Positions 18,971-32,216 of a DNA stretch of 64,000 bases are shown one piece after another. This DNA is from Lathyrus oleraceus (taxonomy: Eukaryota; Streptophyta; Magnoliopsida; Fabales; Fabaceae), in assembly GCF_024323335.1 (NCBI RefSeq), contig NC_066581.1, positions 224,782,039 to 224,846,038 on the forward strand, in the 5' to 3' direction. A program made the position numbers and the translations under genes. The stretch's first letter is position 1, and the number at the start of each line of letters is the position of its first letter. Under the pieces are notes generated by a model, which saw only the letters and a list, made by a program, of their open reading frames with translations, searched no databases and was not told the origin of the DNA.

Positions 18971-20150
18971 TTCATCTGTTCATAATTCCGAAAAATTACA
19001 AGAAACCAGAAAAGTAATTAAAATCTCTAAAAATAGCATTAAACCTAATTAAAATCTCTAAAAAAGACACAGTTTTCATAAAAAGACCGATATAATTTTA
19101 AAATATCTGATATAAATGCATAAATTTAATGATAAAAATACTTTGTAAATTTCGCTAGAAACTTAAAAAAAATGCGGTAAAAATCCAAGATATTTCAGAA
19201 TCTCTGAAAATAGCAAATTGAATAGTAAAAATTGTGTGAGGGTATTATGTTAAAAAAAAGTGCTACTATTCTGGATGTTAAATATAATTTTAAGGGTGCC
19301 AAGAAAAAATCTCAAAAATATAAAAAGTCAATCAAAGTCTTAAACATTTCCACGTATTCAACCTCTCTAGTCGGGTAACCTTATGTAAAGGAATGTCTTG
19401 CACCTACGTTTGTGATTTTTTTATTTTACCATTATACCATATTTTTCTAATCTAAATCCCAAAATATTATTCTTTCTCTCGTATTTCTCAAAATACAATT
19501 TTTTCAAACAAAAAAAAAATAAAGAAAATTGGTATTAAAGGCCCACTCAATGCTTTGAAAGAGACTACAAAATTTTAATTAGACTTGCTTAATGCCTATG
19601 TTATTTTACTTTTCTTAGTCACTAATTTAATTGACAGGTGCACTTAAATTATTATTTTTTTTGGTTTAAAAAGATGGTATTTGTTTTAGAATTTATGAAG
19701 AAATTATGATAGTTTATTATTTGAAATGGAAAAAGATGGTATATTGGTCAATAATTTGAATTTTTTACTATAATAATCATCTTCCTCAACTTTAATTCCA
19801 AACTAACCATCTTTCTTCTATTATTTTTAATATATCAATGTTTCAAAAAAAAAATCAACTTGTATAAGGGGATAAAAACCAATTGGCGCCTCCATATAAC
19901 AAGATAAATGAGACTTTCCTCATATTAGCGCCTCCTCCTAGTAGTGAAATTGGACTTTCTTCCGATTAACGTCAATTCAAGTGAAGTCGGAGTTGTTTTA
20001 TTTTTTATTATTAATTTAATTTGTATTAATAAGAAATGTATATAAAAGTTAAAATAAATAATTCTATATTTAACATAACAAAAATAAAATAATTAAATAT
20101 AATAAAATTTGGGTTACACGTGGGAATAACCTTTAACATTAATTTCTATG
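18971..20150. other. AT-rich intergenic DNA
   Basis: No supported gene. Several microsatellite-like A/T runs. Confidence 0.6.
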
Positions 20151-20760
20151 ACCTAGTCGAATTAAGTGGTTGTCGGTTCCGCACCCCCGAGGTCGTATAT
20201 CTCATACAACTCTCTATGAATCCCTTTGAGGTGTTTCATTATAAATTTTTGTGGATGGCACTGGTGTGTTAAGAACCTAATGTATGTATTGTCAACTCGA
20301 TGGGCTCATATCAATGAAGTCGTCAAGATTGAGCTAGATGCCCATGCCTTTGTAGTTTTGTTGTGTTGGTTGTGTTGATGAGGTTTTGATCGGACAGTAG
20401 TGGGGTTGGTTCAATGGTGATCTTGGTGTGAATGTTTGGGTGGGTAATAAGTGGTGTGGTGTTTGGTAGTCCATGTTAAATTGTTATGTATGTTGGTAAG
20501 AGTGTAATGGGTTGGTTGGTCATGTTTGTTGGTATTGAGACTAATAAAATTTTTGTGGTTGTTGTTGGTATGATGTGTGTTCTTGGTATTGTGGTTGTGT
20601 GAGTGACATGTGTTGCTAGAAATTATGTTGGATTGGAGGTTAAGTGTTTAATTATCATGCTTGTTGGCGTGGGTCAATCAAATATCTAGGATCAGACAAG
20701 AAACCATTTGTAATTGGTATATACCAATTCATGTATTCGTTAGTTGGTTTAGATTCAATT
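20151..20760. other. GT-rich stretch, possible relic of a minus-strand coding tail
   Basis: The plus strand is full of GGTTG/GTTGGT between 20350 and 20650. The minus strand reads as Q/H/N-rich fragments and a short open end near 20160-20230. I do not recognise a family. It may belong to the MULE that follows. Confidence 0.3.
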
Positions 20761-20924
20761 GATATTATAGAGTTGTTAAGGACTAAATGGCAGTTGCGCT
20801 TCCATTCACGACACTAAACTTTTGCATATTTTGTTCAATCGTCATACTTTTATTGGTCTGCGAGTTTACTATTATGGAACTGTGCAAAGCACCTCAGAGG
20901 ACTCAAAATTTCTTGAAGCAACGT

Positions 20925-21664
20925 CGAATTGAAGTTTCACACGATCACTGTGGTGCATCTCTACAGTAATGAACACAATAATCGGTGTTTTTACACTGAA
21001 CTTCCAAAATATTTTATAGCACTTCAAAATATGTTCCTGGAATGGTTGTAGTTATGGAGACATTGCTGACATTTACACCTGACAAAACTTGTGTCAATGG
21101 AAGTAGGATATTCCATCATCTCTTCTGGGTGTTTCAACCGTGCATCAAAGGTTTTGCGTTCTGCAAACTCATTATTAAAATTGATGGAACATGGTTGTAT
21201 GATAAATGCAAGGGAACATTACTAATGACAGCTACACAAGACGGAAACAATAGTATTTTTCCAATTTCCTTTGCTCTAGTTTCTTTCTAAGGAATCTCAG
21301 ATCAAACGCCCCTCTACAACCCAACATATATTTGATTTCAGACAAACATGTATCTATTGAGAGCGCATACAATAATTCTGCGAATGACTGGCAAAATCAT
21401 CCGTTTGCGCATGTCTAATGCATGAGATACATTGCACAAAATTTCGTGCGGGAAGTCAAAGACTGAAATCTTCGGGAAAAAATTGTGAACGCGGGTATGC
21501 TTTAAACCAAACATCATTCATGCACTACTGCGAGGAAATAAGATTGTCAATTGCGGAGGTATTAAGGTGAGTAGTTAACATTTTAGTAGAGAAGTGGACA
21601 AGGACATTTGATGAAGAACACTGATGAGACCAAATGACAAAAAATCTTGTAGAATTCATGAATG

Positions 21665-21665
<1 letters not shown>
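20925..21665 (+). pseudogene. MULE (Mutator-like) transposase fragment
   Basis: Reading with frame shifts gives the order seen in plant MULE transposases: a leader ending LPKYFIALQNM, then 21042-21290 with FHHLFWVFQPCIKGF, IKIDGTWLYDKCKGTLL and QDGNN, then LISDKH, WQNHPFAH, RYIAQNF, and finally KWTRTFDEEH with MTKNLVEFMNV. The DGT aspartate and the SDKH aspartate match the first two catalytic positions of the family. Stops and frameshifts make it non-functional. The last motif runs straight into the microsatellite at 21668, and no zinc finger or terminal inverted repeats were found. Confidence 0.8.

Positions 21666-21667
<2 letters not shown>

Positions 21668-21730
<63 letters not shown>
21668..21730. 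repeat. (TA)n(GA)n microsatellite
   Basis: About 21 TA units followed by about 10 GA units. It begins at the end of the recognisable MULE sequence. Confidence 0.95.
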
Positions 21731-21750
21731 CTCGTATAATCAAATATTAC

Positions 21751-21888
21751 CTCTAATCTTATTTATAAGAGAAAATTTACTTTTTAAGTTCATTGAATAA
21801 TCAATGTGTTTGAATTGTATCATATACCAAATACACTGATTATTCAATGTATTAAAAAATTAAATTTCTCTCATAAATAAGATAAGAG
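21751..21888. mobile_element. Fold-back MITE-like element, 138 bp
   Basis: Two arms of about 60 bp (from CTCTAATCTTATTTATAAGAG and, on the other strand, CTCTTATCTTATTTATGAGAG) are roughly 85% complementary by eye around a short centre. No coding capacity. No clear target duplication, so the superfamily is open. Confidence 0.65.
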
Positions 21889-23080
21889 AGAGTAGTACAA
21901 TAAGAGTGTGAATTGGTTTCAATAGTATTTAAAAGATAGAATGTGGGTTAGGGTTTGATAAAAATTCAATCTAGAAAAACTGGAATTAATGAGAGAATTT
22001 GTCCCAATTCTCATGAAGACAATTCAAAAACATAGAAGATTCGTGCCCGCGAATGAGAACACATAGGCTCCATGTTTACTAGAACAAGGTTTGCGCACGT
22101 GACTAGGTCATAAAAGGCTCAAAGGCTTCACGTAAGCGAGAGCAAAATTTGCACACGTGACTATTCATAAAATAGAATTTCTTCATAATTAAGACACTAT
22201 AAGACTTCCAAACCTTATGATTACAAATCCTAAGATTCTCAAAAATAATTCTACACACTTGAGATTTACGGATCTTCCACTAAAATTTTGAGTAAAATTA
22301 GATGAGATATGGGGTGTAACGTAATGCCTATATAACAATGATCCCCTAGGTTAAATATACCCTTTTTCATTCATATTAACCTTATAACTTTCAAAAACTC
22401 ATTAACTCGGGTCTTAAATGTACAATATCTCTAACTAGAATTTTGGAAAAAATTCTTGGAATACATATTTAAAATTCTTTGGATAGAACAAAATGTCGGT
22501 ACATAGTTATTAAAAAATATTAACAAATATCGAGATAGTATTGAATCAGTACATGACTCAATCACTTTAACTTCACATAAAGTATAATGAATCTACATAA
22601 TGTTATATTAAAAAATACAGTTTCATAATATTAATGAAACAGACTCCTTCATTTTCTTGATGATTTGACGATAGAACTTGAAGGTTTGTTTAGGTCCAAT
22701 TTTTAAGTTGGATTCTAGAGAGAGAAGATCCATGTTAGGATGCCAACATAAGAAAACTCTGTTCATTGGTAGCGAAAAGAATCTGGGATCATTCTTCTAC
22801 TTCAGTACAGCATGTAAATGATTCAATCTTGTTTTAGTATATCCTTTAATAGAGCATAATTTCTATCATCAAGCATTTCTTATAATTTGGCGTTTCAAAC
22901 AAATGGCAAGAGTTACGTAACAAAATATGCAGTAACATGGTGCATACTTGTTCTTGAGTTTTTCAAACATGATTATATAAAACATTCAAATCAAACATTT
23001 AAAAACCTACTATTAAACTAACAATAGTAATATAGTTATCCGTAGAAACAACCTCTTTGCAGAAGGATCTGTCAATCTTT
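21889..23080. other. Intergenic DNA and probable 3' untranslated region of the PPR gene
   Basis: No gene found. The part close to 23080 is downstream of the PPR stop codon and probably holds its 3' end. Confidence 0.5.
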
Positions 23081-26000
23081 TCAATCAAGCAAGTCGGAAA
23101 TTGGACTCTTCCTAAAACCATCAACTTGAGTCAACATGTGAGCCAAAGTTCTGTTGGGATATATATTATCAGCTTTCAACCTGTCCCTAATTCCATAAGC
23201 TGGAACTTTGGCATTTATGTAGGCTTCTATAAGAACATGGTACTGCCTTATTCGAGATGCATAACCAGCTTGTTTCATTCTATAGAAAATCTTTTCCGAA
23301 TTATGGATGTCGCCTCTCTTAGCATACTGCTCCAGAATAGCGATATAGGAAGAAAATAATGGCTTCATCTGACTCTGCTGGATTGCCTTCTGCAGAATAC
23401 TATCTGCCTTTTCCACTTCACCTGCTTGAACGTAAAGTTTCACTAATGCATCCCAAGTCATCGGACCTATTAGACACCCATTATCTGCCATTCGCTTAAC
23501 AAGATCCTTTCCCTTCACTAGCATGTTGTGGTTTGCATAAACCTTCAGTAGTACTGAGCAGTTCTTAGATGAAAGCTTCCATCTTTTTGACATCATCTCA
23601 AAAACTGCCTCTGCTTCATCAATTTTCTTCAACTTCCCCCAGGCTTCAATTGCAGACAAACACTCCTCAATCCAAGGGTGTGTCTCGCAGACCTTCCAAA
23701 CTCTTTCCACTTCATCGGCCATTCCCAAGTCTGCATAGAGATTAAGCAAAACTCGACATACCCATCTATTCTCTTTCAAGTTTTCACCTTCCATCTCCTT
23801 CAATATAGTTTTAGCTTTATCAACAAGCGCAGCTGATATGTAATGCCCTGCCAAAACTGCGCTTGTTTGAATGTCCGGTTCAATACCCTCAGCCTTCATT
23901 TTATCAACAATTTGTTCCATTCCAGCAATATCATTGGACTGGCCTTTTGCGTCTATTAGGATTTTGAAAGTCAGAGGAGAAGGTTTGACGTTCTCGTGTT
24001 CCATCAGCAATAAAACATCAGCTATTTTCTTTCTGTCATTCCTTTTATACAGAATTAGCAACTGATTACATGCAAATGCTGTAAGAGGAAACTCTAAATC
24101 CTTCATTTTATTAAAAATCTCCTCTCCTTTCTTCAAATTGTTCTGAATAACACAGTTAGCCAATAAAGTTCGGTATATTATCTCCCCTCTAGAAGATTCT
24201 GGAATACTCTGGATGTAAACTTCTGCCTTATAAAGGCCGTGCAATTTGGCAATTAAATCAAGTCGGGAAGCGTAATCCTTTTCAACAAATTGAAGATGCT
24301 TTTTCGACTCAACCCACTCCGAGAGCTGCAAAATCAACAAAAAATAATTATAGATAAGATTGCACTGGAAAACATCATCCTGTAAAATTGAAAACAAAAA
24401 TAAAAACAAACTGCAGTGTTTTTCAATTGTGGCCAGAAATAAAATGGTTTTGGATGTCTCTGCAAAAACAAACTCGGCCATTTTAGCAACATTATGAGCA
24501 AACACCACAGTACACAGTCACACATGAGAGAAATAAAAGTGTCATATGTGGCCTACAAACATGTAATATCTCGTTAGTTTTTTTTATATCAAGACAAGTT
24601 ACGCAACACAACACCAGAGCTACTCAGCTTCCTATTAGTGAAATATATTCTCTGTTGGCCCCTTTCCATGATAAGCTATAAACTCAATACAGTACCAAAG
24701 CAGCACCGTCAACAGTGCTTTGTTTGAATTCTGTCTATTGTTATCGATTGCTGATGGTATACCATGGTGGAAAGCCAAAAATCTGCCAATTTAAGCCACC
24801 ATATATCCTATAAAATGCCATGATGCCAGCATCCTTCACAAATTGGCCATGGCAGTTGTCAAAAAATCCACCACCTTCCAGACCTTCCTCAACCTTTCGT
24901 TGTTAGCATGTGTTGGCTTTAAATCCCTGTGTACATCTAGGTTGCCATGTTCTTTGATTCTATTTAGCACTTAACCAATATTAGTGTTTTATATCAACAC
25001 AGCTATAACCATTCAAAAACTATTAGTTAAATATGTTCTTTCCCTCTTCTCTTTTCCAGCTTATGCATAATAAAAGGAAGTCAAAAATCCAATTTAAGCA
25101 CAAAGGATTCAAATGCTAAACAAGCACATCATGACACTAAACAATAGGATTAGTTTACTACAAATACAATTGAGAGTTCCAAAAAATTCATATTACAAGG
25201 TATAATAAGAAACAAACATGAAATATCAGTCATCTAAAAATACAAGTAACAAAAATTATATTTATTTATTTATATTAGCAGAAAACTTAAAACATTGAAA
25301 ATGTATAAAACAGAAACAACATAAACTTGATCCAATTACCTGCAAAGCTCTCCCAAACATCTTACGCTTCCGAAGATTAACCATAGCCAGCGATATCTCC
25401 TCTCTGCTCATTTCCTTCCCCTCTTCAACCCACTTATCCAGAGCCTTATGAATAGACAAACCCGGAGCCTCCATAATCGCCTTGAAGAGTTCCGACTCAG
25501 CCTTTCTCCGGCTAGACTTCTTCTCCGTTAAAATAACATCCTCGTCATGGGATAACGGTAACTCCAGCTCATTGTGCGGTTCCTCAATATCTGATTCATC
25601 ACTCTCATCAGACAATTCTGTATCAGAATCCAACAGTTTTTCACTTTCATCACCCACAGGTGTCTCCAACTCCGAAAACCCCTCCTCCAAATCATCATCC
25701 TCATCTTTCGTGCTACTCGCACCGGCTTCTGACGAAAGCTCACGTCTACCAACAGTAAATTTAAAAGAACCATTTCCAGAATGATAACATCTATTCCGCA
25801 ACGGAAATCCACCATCACCATTAAATATTCGTCGAGAATCATCAATTCCAGCCTCATTTTCAACACAAGTACTTGAAGTTAAATTCACACAAGAAATCCT
25901 TACATTAAAACCTTTCTTCCTACACATACACAAAAACAAAAACAAATGATTCAGATTCAAATATTAACAAATACAAAACTAATCTGAAATTCAAGGTAGA

Positions 26001-26162
26001 AAATACTTCAAAATGGAAAATAAAAACGAATAACTGAAAAACAAAAATAAAAACACGAAAATGCGATGATGATTATGAAGTTGCGTTGGAAATGGTGATG
26101 AGAGAGGGAAGAAGAAAAGATTACCTGAGAGGCGTTAACGAAGCTCGACGAAGAGCCCACAT
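23081..26162 (-). CDS. Mitochondrial-type pentatricopeptide repeat (PPR) protein, At1g80270/PPR596-like
   Basis: Proposed exons on the minus strand: 26162-26125, 25919-25340 and 24325-23081, giving 620 residues. Splice sites are AG/GTAATC..TGTAG/G and CAG/GTAATT..TGCAG/C, with the frame kept. The short first exon encodes MWALRRASLTPLR, an Arg-rich, acid-free start typical of a mitochondrial targeting peptide and like the Arabidopsis PPR596 start. Residues ~75-150 are acidic, and then a conserved block (KAIMEAPGLSIHKALDKWV) precedes a row of about ten P-class PPR motifs that bind organellar RNA. No DYW or E domain follows. In Arabidopsis the relative affects mitochondrial RNA editing; that role here is inference from family. 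No interruption is seen, and it is the only intact host gene in the window. Confidence 0.92.
24326..25339 (-). other. Intron 2 of the PPR gene (1014 nt)
   Basis: Bounded by CAG/GTAATT and TTTTGCAG/CTC on the minus strand. AT-rich; no nested coding element recognised. Confidence 0.85.
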
Positions 26163-26290
26163 GGTTGCGAAAACGAAGGTGAAAGAACAGTGAAGAAATG
26201 GAAGTGCTTGAACCCTAGTTAAAACCCTTCTCTCACTTCGCTTCTGATATTCTTTTGTTTTTCATCTCTCATTTTTCTTCGAATTGTTCA
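26163..26290 (-). promoter_or_regulatory. PPR gene leader and near promoter
   Basis: It contains AACCCTAG followed by AAAACCCTT at 26211-26229 (plus strand), a telo-box-like motif common near the start of plant genes for organelle and translation functions. No clear TATA box. Confidence 0.45.
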
Positions 26291-27120
26291 TTTAATTTTA
26301 TTTTTATTACATTTTTTTAGTAAAAACTAATTTAAAGAAAATTCTCGTTATCAAATAATTCTTCCGTTTATTATTTTAAAATACATATCATTTTTATAAT
26401 GAATATAGAAATAATTATTATTTTTTAATTAATATATACAAATTAATTTAATATAAATATAAATTTTTATTATAATACTATTTATTAAAATGACATTCAT
26501 TTTGAACGGAAAAAGTATAAGAATTAAAAAAATTTATTATAATATTAAAAATTTTATAATTTTAAATAAAAGTTTAGTTTATATTCTTTTAGTGGTAGGT
26601 TCAATAAATTCGAAAATCATATTCTAATTTAAAAAATTGACCTAAATTTTTTAAAATTTTAATAATTAAAAATGACGCATCAAAAATATTATTAAATATT
26701 AATTAAAAATAAATTTAATTATAATTATTTTGACTTTTGATAAATCTCATTTTTTAATTTTTTTATTGAATTTTATTATAGCATTTTTTTATGTCTATTA
26801 ATATTAATGAAAAGAATTGGATCTTCCCAAATTTGAGGTCTCTCTAATTTTGAGACCCTCTATACTAGGGCTTATTGCTAATATATTGGGTTGGTGATGT
26901 CTTTCATACTATTTAAGTTTAATTATAGATATAGTTAATCTATTTTACCTCATTTATAAAATTAGTTTTTTATTTTAAATTCAAATAGTTTTGAGTTTTG
27001 TCTTACGTAGGGTCAGACTATTTCTATGTACAGAAATAACATGTCAGGCCTTAGTCCGTATGCTACATCCATTACATGGCACATTGTAGGTACGCACAAT
27101 CACCATTAAATAATTTAGGT
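26291..27120. other. AT-rich intergenic DNA
   Basis: No gene, long A/T runs; upstream region of the PPR gene. Confidence 0.6.
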
Positions 27121-28275
27121 GAGATATATAATATAGATGTATAAGATAGTATTGGTTTAGAAACCTAATAAAAATGGTGCATATGAGTTGATTATTCATA
27201 TCTAAATAAAGCATGCCCGAAGGATTCCTATACATTTCCCAACATTAATAAGATCTTCGACAGGATTCAGGTTCCTATCCTTTATAGATGCATACTCTGG
27301 ATACAATCAAATACCAATGGATCCCCTCGATCATAGCAAGATGGCATTTATGACGGATATAAGAACTTTGTTACAAGGTTATGCCGTTCGACCTCAAAAA
27401 TGATAGAGAGACATACTAACGAGGGATGAACAAAGTCTTCAATAATCAGGTCGCGTACATGTTGTAAGTTTACATGGATGACATGATCGTCAAATCTAAA
27501 GAGCAGGCCAGACATACAACCCACTTGCAAGCTATATTCAAGGAGGTTATAAAACATGGGACACCATTGAACCCTGATAAATACACCTTTGATGTAAGGT
27601 CTGAAAAATTCGCAGGATGTTACCTTACAGAGAGAAGGATTGAGGTAAACTTGGTTAAATGCTAAATAGTGGTTAACATGGAAGCTCCCAAGACAAAATA
27701 AAAGGGACCTAGAAGTTTGGCGACGTGTTAATCGCCTTGATTAAATTTATCTCTAGATTAACACATTGTGCATTACTATTTTTACAAAATCTTGAGGAAA
27801 GAAATAACATTTGAGTGAACCCCTGAATGTGATGTCACATTCAAAAAACCTCAAACAGACAATATCACAAGCTCTCGTCCTAGTCATCCTTAGAGAAGGA
27901 GATCATCCTTTTCTTTATCTCTATGTTTCCCTTGAAACTGTGAGAGTTGTCTTAGTGAGAGAAACAACTATATGCAAGACCCAATTTATTTCACCAGGAA
28001 AGTCTCGAAAGGGCCTGAATTTTGTTATCATAAGGTAGATAATGTCGCATTGACACTCATAACCACAACTAGAAAACTAAGACATTGTTTTGTGTCCAGA
28101 CTATTGCGGTACGAACCAACTATTCCATCAGACAAATACTCCACAAGCCAGACCTTGTAGGAAGAATGATGAAGTGGGTTATAGAACTTTTAGATTTTTA
28201 CATTTCATATGAGCCAAGGAAAGTACTCAAATCCCAAGTGTTCGTTGGTTTTTGCAGCCGAAACCACCACTAAGG
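27121..28275 (+). pseudogene. Tat-lineage pol remnant (RT and RNase H)
   Basis: Frame-shifted plus-strand fragments align with E1 pol: LNKACPKD at ~27205, FIDAYSGYNQIPM at ~27280, MDDMIVKSKEQ at 27474 (the YMDD box), then RNase H pieces and VGRMMKW at ~28160, ending near KSQVFVGF at ~28250. Many stops. The E5 LTR begins immediately after, so the rest of this element, if kept, lies beyond the right edge of the window. Confidence 0.85.
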
Positions 28276-28734
28276 AATAAAAAAATCATCTAGGTCGACG
28301 ATTTTAAGTAGACGAGTTATCTAATTACCGCGCCGCGAAAAATACCTTAGCGCATCGCACGCTCAAAGATACAATAGAGTCGCCACCGAACTTTATTTAT
28401 TCCCAAAGGAAAGGGAAAATACCGATAAAACCTAGGGGGAAGAGAAAAAGGGTAAGTAAGTCAGTTATGCAAGGGGAATGTATTAGCATCCCTCACATCC
28501 ATTGTACTCAACGGGAACCGTTTTGATTGTTCTTTGTGAGGATGAATGTTATTATTTGAAGGTCATTTGCAAAAGGAAAAAAAGGTTTAATAATTGGTGT
28601 GCTCGCCAAGGATTCACACATTTGTGCCTACGTATCCTTATAGTGCAATAAGAAAATTAGAGCTTCGTAGTTCATGGTAGAAAATACATATTTGTTGGTT
28701 GCTTTTAGTGGACGATGTTAACATTCGCGTTCTA

Positions 28735-28870
28735 GCAGTTAAACGTTGCTTGTATGCTCGCGCATATGAGACTTAAGAGTTTGTTTGTTTGCTGTAGAAT
28801 GGATACGCTTGGATCGTATTCTAGCAGTTAAACATTACTTGTATGCTCGCGCATGGGAGGCTTAAGCGTC
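28735..28870. repeat. Two subrepeats in E5 LTR
   Basis: TTCTAGCAGTTAAACGTTGC and its variant (CATTAC ending), each followed by TTGTATGCTCGCGCAT, about 90 bp apart. Confidence 0.8.
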
Positions 28871-28999
28871 ATTCATGGTAGAACGGAAATAACATGTCCT
28901 TTTTGAAAGGTTTCTGGAATGCCTTAAGGCGGAAAAATTGAATTTGATGGGTGGTGATTGATTTTAAATTTGAAAAGATTGTCTTGAAATAAAGTCTAT

Positions 29000-29400
29000 G
29001 AACGAAGGTGAATACTTTGAATAGCTAGGGCCTATGCCCCATATTGAAAGGTACTCTAGACAAGGATATGAATAATCCCTCTCATCATTTTCCATTGCTT
29101 AAGGCTCTTGGCGCACGATTCAAATCGTATTTTTAAGTGTATTTTGAGTTTATTACAAAAATTATTTTAGTCTTAACAGAAAATAAAAGGAAGAAGTCCC
29201 AAGGGTCAAGGTCTTGGTATCCAATTTGCCTGCAGCATCTGTGTGGAAGAAGACTTATTAGTTATTGGAATCAAATTGCACTAAAGTCTAGGAACGAATG
29301 TGGGTACTTTGAATAACTAGGACATATGCCTCATACTCAAAGGTACTCTAGACAAGGATAGGAATGATCTCTCTGATCATTCTTCGTTGCTTAAGGCTCG
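29000..29400. repeat. Duplicated ~115-bp block in E5 LTR
   Basis: AAGTCTATGAACGAA... to GCTTAAGGCTC at ~29000-29115 is repeated with changes at ~29285-29400. Confidence 0.8.
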
Positions 29401-30630
29401 TGGCTCACAATTCGCGTCAGAACTGACAAGTGTTGAAGAAAAACCTTTGTTGTGCTTGAATAATAATCTAGTCTTCAATTTGTCTGCAATATTTTGTCTT
29501 GTGTTGACTTGTATACGAAGTCTTGACTTGTTCGTCTTGAAAGATCCAATGCAGCTCCAGTACATGTAATTAGTCTCGTCAAGTGATCAAGAGACTTTTG
29601 ATCACTTGAACAAACAGAGGGAACAAACACACATCAAAGGACTTAGTTGATCAAAGAATACTTTGATCAACTTAATCAATCAGGATAAAATTTCAGTTGT
29701 AAATCAAGCACAAGGATTCATGACCTAAATTCTAAGGAAGAGCAAAGTGTCATAATGCACATACTTCTACAAAGTTAAACTATAATGCACATGCTTCTAC
29801 AAAGTTAAACTAGAACTAAGAGGAACAAAACATGTTATTGGTTAGAATCTAATCAAAATCAAACCTAAACATTTTATGGTTAATTTCTATCTAATGTCTT
29901 ATCATTTTTAATTTATAAAATGAATTAAATGAAAAAACAATTAACCTACATATCTAAGTATATTATTTATGGTTAATTTCTATCTAATGTCTTATCATTG
30001 TCCATTTCACGTGTTTTCACTTTTAGCCTGAGTTCTTAGCTCCGCTGCACCGGAAATTATCTCCTGCAGCGGCGGAGGGCCAAACACCACAAACCGTACA
30101 CCATCTTACTCACCTTGTCCCCCTCTATCTCAATATCCTATAATTTTTCTCAGATTTTCAACCAAATGTTCAAACCGAGCCAATAACTACATGAACCCTA
30201 TATCCCTAATTCATAAATTAAACGTTAAAATGGAGGAATCAAAGCCTAATTCCTTAGGGCTTTGATTTCTCAGGTTCTAGATCACATTATGGTAACTAGA
30301 ATTAGGGCAAAATGAAAGAAGAATTGAGAGATCCTTCCTACGAGGATGTGTTGCTTCGAAGCAAATGAAGATGATGTACTCAAGTAAATCTTGAACCTCC
30401 AAATTCTTCAACCTTTCCTTTTCTTCTTTCTTCTTCTACACTTTTTGAGTTGTTGTTCTTGTTGTGGTCTTCTGTGATGCTTTGCTTGTATGTGATTGAT
30501 GAAGAGTGAGAGAGTGAACGTGAGTGAGAGAGTTTTGTTGTATGTGATTAAGAGTGAAAAAAATGATTGGAAACTGATTGAAAAATGATAAAATGATTGG
30601 AAAATTGATGATTGAGCAATGATTGAAGAA

Positions 30631-30639
30631 TTTATAGAG
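30631..30639 (-). promoter_or_regulatory. TATA-like box of E5 LTR
   Basis: CTCTATAAA on the minus strand, followed by a pyrimidine-rich leader. Placed about 1.6 kb inside the LTR. Confidence 0.45.
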
Positions 30640-32216
30640 AGGTGATGAATGTGACAGAAACGGAAAGCTCAAGCACCGTTAAGGCAAGTGTTAGCTCAGT
30701 TAAATTGCCATGGTGTAAGTTAGTTAGAGGTTAAACTTCGGTTGGTTTCTGTTAGAAAACCCTGTTAATATCAGTTAGAATTGAATCAGTTAGTTCAGTT
30801 AAAACTAAGTTAGACGTAATGTTAAGTTTAAATGTTAGTTATTGGATGCAAACAATTAGTTTGAATTTAGATGTGAAGTTAGTTACGCTAGATTCAGTTA
30901 GAGTTAGTTCATTTTGAGTTAGTTTCTGAAATTATCCTTCCCTTTCAGAGTTAGTAAAATGGAAAGAAATTGTTAGAGAGTGGCAATGCTTTTTGAAATG
31001 AATGAAACTAGGTTTATGATTTGAAAATTTACGTGTTTGGATCAACTTGTTTGAAACCTCTTTCTTGAGTTGAACTTCCACTACTTTATGAGATTGAATT
31101 ATTTTGATTAAAATGGGTTGTTGTTGTTTGATAATTGGACCTAACTTGTATTAATGCACTAGTCATAACCTCTGAATGGTTAGCATGTTGTAAATAACAT
31201 AGTGGCGGTTATGGATGTTTAGGTTTTGGCTTGAAAGTTCCTTGATTTAGCATGGCTATGTGTGGAATATAAATGTGGCTTCATGTATATGTATTAGCTG
31301 TGCACAATGTGTATTTGTAAATAACATGCTGATCATGTATATGTCTGATGTGGTTTTGCAGGATTCACACACATGGGAAGGCTTGGCACGACATTTAATC
31401 TTGGAATGATGTTTGAAAGGTTAAGCATGGCATAATACTTGAAGGCAATATGGAGCATGGATGGATAATCATGAGTTTGAAGATGAATAATGCTCGAGGA
31501 TTAGTGGGAACTAGGTCTAGGGCTAGAGAGTTGACTTTGATCAAATGGTTGACCAAAAAGTCAACAGTTGACCAAAGTTTACTATAGGTCAAAAATGCAT
31601 TTTTTGTAGGTTTTGATTTTTGTAAAGATTTGTAATGTAATATGAACCTTGGTGACTTTGTAATGAAAAAGAATTCGTATGATATGAATTGTATATGTAT
31701 GCTTTCCCTTCCAAATCTCAAAATTGAATTTGAACGTTTCTTGAATCTTGGATATTAAATGAACTTGAATCTTGGTTGACTTAATCATGAATCTTGAGTC
31801 CTTTAAACTGCAATGCCTTGAACCAAAGTAACAGACTGTAGAAACAAGCCATGTAGAACATTCAACAGATAATTGGTGCATAAAAATGTGACTTCGCTCA
31901 GTAGATTTGTAATGGTCCACAAGTATCATAGGTCACAATTAGGATTCCAACAGGATTTGATCCAAGGGATGGGCATTTTAAGCCAATATAACCTAATCAT
32001 TTTTTATTCCTAGATATGCCATAGAATATCCCTAGTTCACGGGGCTTGCAAAGGTACTTGTCAAAATAAAACATTTGTGTTATGAATAACAGCTTTTAAA
32101 TGAATGATGCTTATTGAAGAATGCAGTAATAAATGAATGTATTATTGTGAATGCAAATGAATGCATCACTAAATCAAATAAAATTAAATGGGTAGGGCAA
32201 ATTTTGGGGTATGACA

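Larger units (their letters stand above)
28276..32216 (-). repeat. E5 3' LTR (~3.9 kb)
   Basis: The right end is firm (GTATGACA at 32216). The left end is estimated from where Tat pol similarity stops. It contains a ~290-bp-spaced duplication at 29000-29400 and paired subrepeats at 28735-28870. Confidence 0.7.

Noticed and set aside
21525..21743. Minus-strand frame with an I-Y repeat
   Set aside because: It reads through the TA microsatellite and is not a protein gene.
27474..27665. Functional RT gene with a YMDD-type box
   Set aside because: Only 60 codons are open; surrounding RT and RNase H are full of shifts and stops.
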